This document shows positions 1 to 11,060 of a DNA stretch of 64,000 nt, one piece after another. Within the stretch, counting starts at the first letter, position 1, and each line of letters starts with the position of its first letter. The position numbers were made by a program, and so were the translations under genes. The notes below the pieces were generated by a model. The model did no database searches. It was not told the origin of the DNA and saw nothing but the letters and a program-made list of their open reading frames with translations. The DNA comes from Campylobacter blaseri (GTDB taxonomy: Bacteria > Campylobacterota > Campylobacteria > Campylobacterales > Campylobacteraceae): assembly GCF_013201895.1 (NCBI RefSeq), contig NZ_CP053841.1, positions 1,302,001 through 1,366,000 on the forward strand, read 5' to 3'.

Positions 1-2906
<2,906 letters not shown>

Positions 2907-3680
2907 TTTTTTTTACTTCTCAGACTAGCAAAGCTAGTCTTCCGACAAGGAGCTATGCTCCCTTGACCCACCTAAAGCACAACACTTCTAAAGAAGTGTC
3001 GTAAATTTGCAATTAAACAAATTATTAGCTAATAGTTAAGTCTTAATCGGTAAAAGAAGTTTTTATATTTTTAGATTATGTTTATATTCTAATTACGCAT
3101 CACTTCCTTGTTAAAGATAAAATTATATGTATATAACCTTATAGTATTTAAATATTAGACTTAAGACGGAAAGAGATTAAAAACTATATATAGATAAGTT
3201 TTAAAAACCTATATAAGTCGTGATATTAATCTTTGATCATTTAAAACCAGATAACAGTTTGGTATTAAAGATTTGCTTTTGTAGTCTTTTATTTAAAGCC
3301 TTAACAAGTCCTGTAAAATTGTTTTAATTTATTAAAACTTTTTTGTGACTTTTAACAATGATAACTTAAATAACATTAGATTCTAAAATTAACTCTTAGT
3401 AATCTAAATAAAAAGTTATTTATTTCTTATATCTATAAACTAAAAAGAGATAAACTCATTAGTTAGATATATTAATAACTCTTTATTTAGACTATTATTA
3501 TCTATATTTTAGACTAAATTATAATATATATTATTTTAAGATAGTAATTATAATAAGATACTTTTAAATCTTATTTAAAAGATATAGTATTTTATTATAA
3601 ACTTAATATACTTATATGTACTTTGTTAAACTATTTATTATTTACTTCTATTTTTGTTTTTAAATCAACTTAAATATAAA
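2907..3680 (-). other. tRNA-Ala to 23S spacer
   Basis: This 774-nt spacer is very AT-rich and holds no gene I can support. Next to the 23S 5' end are three consecutive hairpins: 2922-2929/2933-2940, 2946-2953/2957-2965 (one bulge) and 2982-2989/2992-2999. They may take part in precursor processing. The remainder is low-complexity A/T sequence with no tRNA. Confidence 0.7.
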
Positions 3681-3756
3681 TGGTGGAGAATAGCGGGATC
3701 GAACCGCTGACCTCCTGCGTGCAAGGCAGGCGCTCTCCCAGCTGAGCTAATTCCCC
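3681..3756 (-). tRNA. tRNA-Ala (TGC)
   Basis: The reverse complement starts GGGGAATTAGCTCAG, has the anticodon loop CTTGCAC with anticodon TGC, the T-loop GGTTCGATCC, and ends with encoded CCA. The length is 76 nt. It is the second tRNA in the 16S-23S spacer. Confidence 0.97.
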
Positions 3757-3841
3757 ATCTTTTTATTATTTATATAATAATTAAGAATTTTCCTTCTAAT
3801 GATAAGATACAACTTATAAACTTAATTGTTTAAAGTCATAA

Positions 3842-3918
3842 TGGTGGGCCTAATAAGACTTGAACTTATGACCTCACCCTTATCAGGGGTGCACTCTAAC
3901 CAGCTGAGCTATAGGCCC
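3842..3918 (-). tRNA. tRNA-Ile (GAT)
   Basis: The reverse complement starts GGGCCTATAGCTCAG, carries anticodon GAT in CTGATAA, and ends with an encoded CCA; the length is 77 nt. It is the first tRNA after 16S, so the order is 16S-Ile-Ala-23S, the E. coli-like order rather than the Ala-Ile order I recall for C. jejuni. Confidence 0.97.
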
Positions 3919-4078
3919 ATTCGGGAAACTAAAACTAATAACTGATTAATTACTCTATTAGTCTTATTTTTATTTATCTAAGTCAATCTATGAAATCTAA
4001 ACCGTGATGATTGAGATTTTTAATTTTAATCGTATTTTCTAATGATAGATATTTTGTGAGAAATATCTATTGTACTCT

Positions 4079-5596
<1,518 letters not shown>

Positions 5597-6003
5597 AATT
5601 GTTTTTAATTTAAATAAGAAAAACTCTTATTTAAGATTAGTTTGTTTAGTTATGAAGTTTTAATCTAAAACTTTAAATTGATTTTTAATAGTATATTTAA
5701 AACTTACTAATTTCTCTTTAAACAAAAAAAGATAGTTTTAGTGTTATAGTTTTAAACTATTATTATATAATATAATTTAAAATTATCTGACTCAATCGAT
5801 CACTAGTTTAGATTTCAAAGATTGACTTTGTAAATTTAAAATAGTTTAACATTTATAATTTAAAAAACATGCTTTAAAAGCCCTTATTATAAGAGTTATA
5901 CATTAACTCTTTAAAAAGCTATCTCTCAAAGCGGAAATAGAATTATATACAAGCTAAGCTTAAAGATAGATAAAAATATGGCAAAAGGTAGAATAAAAGT
6001 TAG
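5597..6003. other. Region upstream of the rRNA operon
   Basis: No gene is visible. The stretch is AT-rich and includes the presumed rrn leader and promoter, which read on the minus strand from about 5880 downward. Confidence 0.5.
5886..5891 (-). promoter_or_regulatory. Candidate rrn promoter -10 box
   Basis: A perfect TATAAT on the minus strand lies about 290 nt upstream of 16S. No clear -35 is seen, which is usual for Campylobacter sigma-70 promoters. Other A/T-rich -10-like sequences nearby cannot be excluded. Confidence 0.35.
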
Positions 6004-6129
6004 ATGTTTTTATTTAATGTGGGATTTAGTTGGAAAATTAGAGGCATAGTTAAAGATATTGTATGGTTTGCTGGGGGGGTAAGTTTATCTGAATTATACT
6101 ATATCAAGATAGCAAATGTTGGTTATTAG
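6004..6129 (+). CDS. Possible 41-aa ORF spanning a G7 tract
   Basis: A 41-residue reading frame (ATG at 6004) contains the run of seven G at 6073-6079, read in frame as Gly-Gly. There is no convincing ribosome binding site and I do not recognise the product. It may be a decayed gene in the accessory region beside the rRNA operon. It is listed mainly because G tracts in Campylobacter are often contingency sites. Confidence 0.2.
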   Translation: MFLFNVGFSWKIRGIVKDIVWFAGGVSLSELYYIKIANVGY

Positions 6130-6209
6130 TAAATTAAGCTATTGTTTGCTTATATGAAATAATTAATAAGATACTTAAAAGATACAAAAAAGATTAAAAG
6201 CTAGTTAGA

Positions 6210-6362
6210 TATTTTAGCAGAAATATTACAAGCTTTGGAAAAGAACTTTACGAACAACACAAACGATGTATTAAAAGCGGTGTCAATGAAATTGCAAAAA
6301 TCATAAAAGATAATAAAAGAAAAATTGAAAGAACAATATCAAGGTGGGGTATAAGTAGGTAA
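6210..6362 (+). pseudogene. C-terminal remnant of unknown gene
   Basis: An open frame without a start codon encodes about 50 residues rich in Lys, Arg and Ile and ending in ISRWGISR, then a stop at 6360-6362. The amino-acid composition looks like real helical coding sequence. It is probably the tail of a larger gene whose front has been lost. I do not recognise the family. It lies at the left border of the shuffled array. Confidence 0.4.
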
Positions 6363-6363
6363 A

Positions 6364-6564
6364 TTATTTGTGTTTTAGTGCATCTAAAAAAGCATAAAAA
6401 AATAAAAAAAACAATATATAAGGTGGTAAATTACTTCTTATAAAGCCAGCATTTATATTTAAAAATATAAAAAAACAACTAATCACCATAAGTATGACAC
6501 ATATGGTCAGATCATATTTTTTTTTAGAATAAATATTTTTTAAAAATAAAATCATTGAAATCAA
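6364..6564 (-). CDS. Small two-helix membrane protein
   Basis: A 66-aa protein with two predicted membrane helices (about residues 18-36 and 46-62). No family is recognised. It lies just downstream, on the same strand, of the C-terminal fragment at 6648-6965. The same arrangement recurs at 7215-7409 beside the second copy of that gene tail. This is reminiscent of a small membrane immunity protein following a toxin tail, but that is inference only. Confidence 0.5.
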   Translation of the reverse strand: MISMILFLKNIYSKKKYDLTICVILMVISCFFIFLNINAGFIRSNLPPYILFFLFFYAFLDALKHK

Positions 6565-6647
6565 AAATAATATTATAACAATTGCATCTAATATATTATA
6601 AATTTTTATAGTCCACTCCTTTACAAGGAATGGACATTATATCACTT

Positions 6648-6965
6648 TTAACGTAATTCATCTATAAAGCCAGCCAATAAAAGTCCCATTTGACTTTTCC
6701 AATTAACATTTACTTTATCAACAACCGCTCTATAAAGAGCATTCTTATCATATGCAGATATAAAAATAGTGTTGTATGATGCTCTTAACCCAGAATTTAT
6801 TAATGTAGCCCAGTTATTATCTTTTTTTAAAAATGCATAAATACTTCCTGTAAAGTTTTTACTTTCAATTAAAAATTTAGCCACATCCTTTATAAAAAGA
6901 GCCAGAGTTGTTAAATCTATGCCTTTTAAAACTATATCCATAACTCTTTGTGATCTTAGAATTTC
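6648..6965 (-). pseudogene. C-terminal fragment of array gene family B (copy 1)
   Basis: Open frame ending at 6648 whose last residues (VNVNWKSQMGLLLAGFIDEL) recur with substitutions at two other places in the region (near 7451 and 8841). The upstream part, from about 6965, is replaced by an oppositely oriented fragment (family A), so the N-terminus is missing. The nominal ATG at 7052 lies within family A sequence and is not a real start. Function unknown. Confidence 0.55.
6657..6713 (-). repeat. Repeat B, copy 1 (gene-tail only)
   Basis: This is the short copy of repeat B. It matches 7457-7513 closely, including a 14-nt identical core (CCCATTTGACTTTT) and an identical AACATTTAC. It encodes the conserved C-terminus of the family B fragment. 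Confidence 0.7.
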
Positions 6966-6973
6966 ACTTTCTA

Positions 6974-7190
6974 AAAATTTACTAAAAATTTTACAAACAG
7001 AGTTCGAGAACTTGTTAATGAAGTTAAACAAAGAATTACAAGAGAACAACAAGAACGAATTAAAGAATTTAAAGTTGATTTTGACAGAGATACAGCAAAA
7101 ATTGTGAATGTTTTAAAAGAGAGAGAACAGAAAAAAATAGAACAAGCTAATAAAAAAAGTCAAAAGAAAGGTGTTACGCTAAGTATGTAA
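6974..7190 (+). pseudogene. C-terminal fragment of array gene family A (copy 1)
   Basis: A plus-strand open frame with no start codon encodes about 70 residues, strongly charged and predicted helical, ending KKGVTLSM then stop at 7190. Its last 98 nt are repeated at 8318-8415. The 62-aa ORF starting at 6919 is in another frame and is not real. I do not recognise the parent protein. Confidence 0.5.
7093..7190 (+). repeat. Repeat A, copy 1
   Basis: 98-bp direct repeat of 8318-8415 with two mismatches. It encodes the end of the family A protein, including its stop codon. Confidence 0.9.
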
Positions 7191-7214
7191 TTTCTGCAAC
7201 AAAAAGAACAAGAA

Positions 7215-7409
7215 TTATTTATTGAAGTCACTAATTGTCAATACCACCAAAATACAAAAACAAATGGTTCCAAAAAAAATTTTAGTTTCCATATAGAGTG
7301 ATTCTAGGTTCTTGCTTGGAATTGTTAAATATACAGCCATTATAACAATAAAAATTATTGCTACACGCAATATCAAGTCTTTCATAAAATACCTTTTTAT
7401 AGAGTGCAC
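7215..7409 (-). CDS. Small two-helix membrane protein
   Basis: A 64-aa protein with two hydrophobic helices (about residues 10-27 and 43-60) separated by a short polar loop. It is unrelated in sequence to the 66-aa protein at 6364 but sits in the same position, just downstream of a family B tail. No family is recognised. Confidence 0.5.
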   Translation of the reverse strand: MHSIKRYFMKDLILRVAIIFIVIMAVYLTIPSKNLESLYMETKIFFGTICFCILVVLTISDFNK

Positions 7410-7450
7410 TGTAAAATCTATTTTTACAGTGCAAGTATACCAAATTAATA

Positions 7451-7634
7451 TGGTAACTCATCTATTATGCCATATAGTAAAAGCCCCATTTGACTTTTCC
7501 ATCTAACATTTACAGCATAAATTATAATTAATTTTCCATTAATAGCGTGGAGAAAATACTAACAATAGTATAATTATTACTACAAAAAACAGTATCTCAA
7601 AATATATATTTTTTTCAAGATCAGTATTTATAAA
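7451..7634 (-). repeat. Repeat B, copy 2
   Basis: This segment of about 184 bp aligns with 8841-9024 with no gap and roughly 85 percent identity. On the minus strand it holds the end of a small hydrophobic protein (stop at 7539-7541, ending VFSPRY) and then the conserved family B tail (WKSQMGLLLYGIIDELPY). No intact start is visible for either, so both look like remnants. Confidence 0.8.
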
Positions 7635-7753
7635 AAAGAATAAAATAGAGCTTGAAAGGGTTTTAGAAAGAAATAGAGGAATTAGTAGATAATTTATTTA
7701 TAATAGTATTTATTGTAAAATATGCTAATATTTGGAGCCAAAAGGAGTTAAAA

Positions 7754-8209
7754 ATGAAAAAAATAATTTTGATGTTGACAGTATTATGCTACTTAAACGC
7801 AGATGATTGTAAAATTATTTATTCTAATTTATATAAACAAGACAAAGAAAGTTTATTTCTTACAGCATCTAAACTAAAAGAATATTGTCAAAATAATGAT
7901 AAAAAAGCTTGCACATGCTATGATAATTATATGAAATTAAGTGATAAAAAATGCAATGAAAATGATGGTGTATATTGTATGGTAATTGCAACTATGCTTG
8001 GTTATAAAGATAACAATTTTTTAAACTATTTAAAAAAATCTTGTGATGGCAATTATTTCGATGGTTGCTATGCATATGGAACAAATTTAGAATTAAATTA
8101 TAATGAAACTAAAGATATAGAAACTAAAAAAGAAGCTATTTTTTATTATAAAAAAGCTTGTAAAAATGGAATTCATAGAGCCTGTAAAAATTTAAAATAT
8201 ATAAGATAA
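7754..8209 (+). CDS. Secreted Sel1/Hcp-like cysteine-rich repeat protein
   Basis: A 151-aa protein with a signal peptide (about residues 1-16). The mature part contains four Cys-x7-Cys units, each within a helix-turn-helix repeat, the pattern of the Helicobacter cysteine-rich protein (Hcp) branch of Sel1-like repeat proteins. Members are secreted or periplasmic and the Cys pairs form disulfides; the role of this copy is unknown. A good ribosome binding site (AAAGGAG) precedes the ATG. It is the best-preserved gene in the accessory array and is short for the family, with only about four repeats. Confidence 0.8.
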   Translation: MKKIILMLTVLCYLNADDCKIIYSNLYKQDKESLFLTASKLKEYCQNNDKKACTCYDNYMKLSDKKCNENDGVYCMVIATMLGYKDNNFLNYLKKSCDGNYFDGCYAYGTNLELNYNETKDIETKKEAIFYYKKACKNGIHRACKNLKYIR

Positions 8210-8249
8210 CAGCCTAGCTGTTATCTTATAATCTTATTATCTCATAATC

Positions 8250-8317
8250 TTACTCGCCTAAGAAAAAGATATATTGTAATTCTTGAGCATATCTATTTTT
8301 AGCAGCAAAATAGCATC
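8250..8317 (-). pseudogene. Gene-tail remnant related to the pseudogene at 9150
   Basis: Minus-strand frame encoding about 21 residues ending YAQELQYIFFLGE and a stop at 8250-8252. It matches the end of the frameshifted gene at 9150-9508 (YAQEVQYIFF). It is cut exactly where repeat A copy 2 begins at 8318, so a recombination junction lies here. Confidence 0.55.
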
Positions 8318-8415
8318 CAGCAAAAATTGTGAATGTTTTAAAAGAGAGAGAACAGAAAAAAATAGAACAAGCTAATAAAAAAAGTCAAAAGAAAGGTGTT
8401 ACACTAGGTATGTAA
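8318..8415 (+). repeat. Repeat A, copy 2
   Basis: Second copy of the 98-bp repeat (two mismatches against 7093-7190), again ending in a stop codon. It carries only the last 32 codons of the family A frame; the sequence to its left is unrelated to that upstream of copy 1. Confidence 0.9.
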
Positions 8416-8561
8416 TTTTTGTAGCTTAGAAAATGATAGATAAGGCTAATTATTGTTTTTTAAATAGCTCTTAAAATTACTTTAGTAAAATAAATTTTTG
8501 AATTATATTATGAAAGGAATAATTATGTATGTGATAGTCTTTGGTTTAAAGAAGGAATCGC

Positions 8562-8846
8562 TTGATATATAGATTTATTGCACTTTTTTCACATCTATGT
8601 ATTTTAGGGGTAGTGTTTTACGCTATAAATACTCCTGAGATAAGAATTTGTGCTATTCGCAGTTTGTTCATTACTCTCGGTCCTAGTTATATATATATTC
8701 TTATCAAAGGAGACCCGATTGAGCTTTTGCCAAACAATCGGGGGGATGCATTATTTTTAGCGATAGGAACTATTGTGTATATCTCACTTTTTATTTATCA
8801 TTGCAAGTCTAAGCTTGATTATTTGTTGTCTCCCTTAATAAGGTAA
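8562..8846 (+). CDS. Small multi-pass membrane protein
   Basis: A 94-aa hydrophobic protein with about three predicted membrane helices. The likely start is TTG at 8562, with a ribosome binding site (GAAGGAA) six to ten nt upstream. No family is recognised. It is encoded on plus, convergent with the family B tail that ends at about 8847. Confidence 0.5.
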   Translation: MIYRFIALFSHLCILGVVFYAINTPEIRICAIRSLFITLGPSYIYILIKGDPIELLPNNRGDALFLAIGTIVYISLFIYHCKSKLDYLLSPLIR

Positions 8847-9024
8847 ATCATCTATAATCCCACCTAGAAGTAATCCTATTTGGCTCTTCTATCTTATATT
8901 TATAGTATAAATTATAATTCATTTTTCATTAATAGTGTGGAGAAAATACTAATAATAGTATAATTATTATTACAAAAAGTAGTATCTCAAAATATATATT
9001 TTTTTTAAGGTCAGTATTTATAAA
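8841..9024 (-). repeat. Repeat B, copy 3
   Basis: This copy aligns end to end with 7451-7634. It contains a broken family B tail (an in-frame TAG replaces the conserved Trp codon before KSQIGLLLGGIIDDLPY) downstream of the 44-aa membrane ORF at 8929-9063. Confidence 0.8.
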
Positions 9025-9063
9025 AATGCAAATAGAACGGATTATTTCGTAAAGACCTTCCAT
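8929..9063 (-). CDS. 44-aa single-helix membrane protein
   Basis: Short ORF, not recognised, with ATG at 9063 preceded by GAGG. It encodes a polar N-terminus and one long hydrophobic helix (about residues 25-41). The C-terminal two thirds are shared with the remnant in repeat B copy 2. It could be a small immunity-like or toxin-like membrane peptide; no family assignment. Confidence 0.35.
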   Translation of the reverse strand: MEGLYEIIRSICIFINTDLKKNIYFEILLFVIIIILLLVFSPHY

Positions 9064-9149
9064 TTTTAACCTCATATATTTTTAGATTGTGAATTTATCA
9101 CAATCTAAATTTTATATGAAATTAGTTAATATATTCCGCCAATTCCTTC

Positions 9150-9508
9150 TTAAAAAAATATATATTGAACTTCTTGAGCATACTTTCTTTTTAAAACAAA
9201 ATAGCAAGGTAGTCCAATTTTTTGAACTCTTAAAACAATTTTGTTAAATATATCTAGTGTTACAGTCAAACCAATGTTTCTTATAATTGAAAATAAACTT
9301 TTTGCAATTCCTCCTGTGAATAGATAACCAAATAGTCTTATTTTTAAAGTGCATCTATTTGCTTCTCTTAAAAATTCATCAACTTTAGCTGCTACTCTTG
9401 GAGTAATTCTTTCAATTGTTGCATCAGCACTAAGACCTAGTAATTTTGATATTACATAAACATAGCCTTTTTTTCATCTATTGTCATATTCTCATAATCT
9501 GCATACAT
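9150..9508 (-). pseudogene. Frameshifted gene of unknown function (poly-A tract)
   Basis: An ATG at 9508 with a strong ribosome binding site (AAGGATAAG) opens a frame that stops after 18 codons. In the next frame, coding resumes and runs to 9150 (about 100 residues, ending in YIFF). One extra A in the run of seven A (plus-strand T at 9468-9474) would join them into a 119-aa protein. It may be a pseudogene or a slippage-controlled gene. The product has a hydrophobic middle part and no recognised domain. Confidence 0.55.
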
Positions 9509-9635
9509 CTTATCCTTTTTTATTTAAATTATTTGTATGATTGTAGGTATAAAATTAAAGATATAAAAAGTATAGAAGTTGCATATAAAAGTGCTAGTTT
9601 TGGATAAGGGTTTATTAGATATAGTTTTTTGAATC

Positions 9636-9857
9636 CTAAAATTTATCTTCAAAATAAAAAGAAATTTTAGTTAAAGTTTGATTTTCACTAAAATATCTAT
9701 TTGTAGTGATAAAAATACCACTACACCAAATAGTAATCACAGCAAAGAAGGCATGATTAAATGATTTAACCCTAAATTTTCTAAATGGTTTTTGAAGGCA
9801 TTTAACACTTTTATCAGCTAAAATTTTATGCTACTTGATAGGAAGATTTTTAGTTGC
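9636..9857 (-). pseudogene. Membrane-protein remnant
   Basis: Minus-strand coding-like sequence with an in-frame stop at 9831-9833 and no start. The open part encodes about 64 residues with one hydrophobic helix (AVITIWCSGIFITT). Unknown parent gene; decayed. Confidence 0.35.
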
Positions 9858-9877
9858 TATTTAGTAAATTTATTTAA

Positions 9878-9900
9878 CCTACCTAGAAAGTCCTAGTAGG
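9878..9900 (-). terminator. Hairpin downstream of the dedA gene
   Basis: An eight-bp stem with one bulged G and a 6-nt loop lies 10 nt after the stop of the DedA gene. It lacks a strong T run, so it is a weak terminator candidate. Confidence 0.4.
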
Positions 9901-9909
9901 ATAAATAAA

Positions 9910-10470
9910 CTAAGATTTTTTTGTAGCTTTTTTAAAGTAAAGGACTATTCCACCAATAAGCAAAAATACTATTAAAGGCATAATAAATGGATATTTTTTT
10001 ATACCTTCAAATACCCTCATTAAAAAATCTCCAGCATAATAGCTACACAAACCAAGAGATATTGCCCAGATTATAGCACTTATAACATTTATAATACTAA
10101 ATTTCATAAAAGGATATTTAGTAAGACCTATGGCTATAGGTATTATAGTTTTTATGCCATAAAGATACTTTTGAATAAAAATAATTTTATCTCCGTGTTT
10201 TTTAAATAAAATTTGAGCCAAAGCTAAATTTCTTCTTTGTTTTTTAAGATATGGTGCAAATTCTTGCTTACTATATCTAGCTAGATAAAATAGTAAAGTA
10301 TCGCCAAGCATATTAGATATGGCTGCAATCACTATAACCAAAGTTATATCCATTTTGCCAGCATAGCTTAAAACCCCAGCCGCGATGATTGCAACCATTC
10401 CACCGCCTAGAGTATAAAAAAATAGTATCAAATACCCATAGGTTGATAAAGATGCTAACATATCCTCCAT
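9910..10470 (-). CDS. DedA-family membrane protein
   Basis: A 186-aa inner-membrane protein of the DedA/SNARE-associated (VTT) family, now regarded as lipid scramblases/flippases (established for other members). Visible are an N-terminal helix pair with the Gly-rich GGGMVAIIAAG segment, the central amphipathic stretch, and the FIQKYLYGIKTIIPIAIG segment that corresponds to the family's F-x-R-x3-P-x-x-R region with substitutions, followed by two C-terminal helices. It overlaps the preceding SYLF gene by one base (stop/start at 10470), so the two are co-transcribed. It is slightly shorter than E. coli DedA proteins. Confidence 0.85.
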   Translation of the reverse strand: MEDMLASLSTYGYLILFFYTLGGGMVAIIAAGVLSYAGKMDITLVIVIAAISNMLGDTLLFYLARYSKQEFAPYLKKQRRNLALAQILFKKHGDKIIFIQKYLYGIKTIIPIAIGLTKYPFMKFSIINVISAIIWAISLGLCSYYAGDFLMRVFEGIKKYPFIMPLIVFLLIGGIVLYFKKATKKS

Positions 10471-11051
10471 TAGTATTGTTTACCTATAGCATTCATTAGA
10501 CGGCTATATCCATAATAGCTATTACTATATCTACTACTTAAGTCAATTTTTAAAACAGATCCGCCTATGCTAGCACCTGCAAATACACCTTTTTTATTTA
10601 CATATGCATACATATTTTTATTAAATACATCTACTGCACCAGCACTAGCACTAGCTTCCCATATAGAAGCAGTAGCATCAACTCCAATTTTTAAATTGGA
10701 ATTTGATACTTTGTTTAAAGTTTCATCATCCATAATATAAATCACTAAATAGTTATCCTCATAACCTATTTGAAACCCTATACTAGCATTTGATATCTCA
10801 GCCTTATAAACACTCCAAGAAGGTGAGTTTTTAACTATAGCCACCCCAGCACCATACATCCCACCTACAACAAATCCAACTTTTTTAACAGTTGGAAAAA
10901 TCAATATCGCTTTTGATTTGTCTTTTAAGCTATTTTTTATAACAACATCTTGCATTGTTAAGGTGTATGCATTTGCACTATCTATTAAAATTTCCTCTTT
11001 TGCATGCAAATTTAAAAAAACCAACATTAGTGCAATTAAAATTTTTTTCAT
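10470..11051 (-). CDS. SYLF-domain lipid-binding protein
   Basis: A 193-aa protein with a signal peptide (residues 1-17, ending HAKE) followed by a single SYLF (Ysc84-type) domain over most of the mature part. Diagnostic segments are AILIFPTVKKVGFVVGG, GVAIVK and IGFQIGYED. Bacterial SYLF proteins are periplasmic lipid-binding proteins of poorly known role. The gene lies between rny (9-bp gap) and dedA (1-bp overlap), so a link to membrane lipid handling is plausible. Confidence 0.88.
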   Translation of the reverse strand: MKKILIALMLVFLNLHAKEEILIDSANAYTLTMQDVVIKNSLKDKSKAILIFPTVKKVGFVVGGMYGAGVAIVKNSPSWSVYKAEISNASIGFQIGYEDNYLVIYIMDDETLNKVSNSNLKIGVDATASIWEASASAGAVDVFNKNMYAYVNKKGVFAGASIGGSVLKIDLSSRYSNSYYGYSRLMNAIGKQY

Positions 11052-11060
11052 AATAAATTC

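Noticed and set aside
5597-6003. Small RNA genes (6S, SRP or tmRNA) upstream of the rRNA operon
   Set aside because: No conserved core of any of these RNAs was recognised.
6919-7107. 62-aa plus-strand ORF
   Set aside because: It is out of frame with the family A fragment in the same place; the family A frame has the better coding pattern and is conserved in the second repeat copy.
7312-7506. 64-aa plus-strand ORF
   Set aside because: Antisense shadow of the membrane protein at 7215-7409 and of repeat B.
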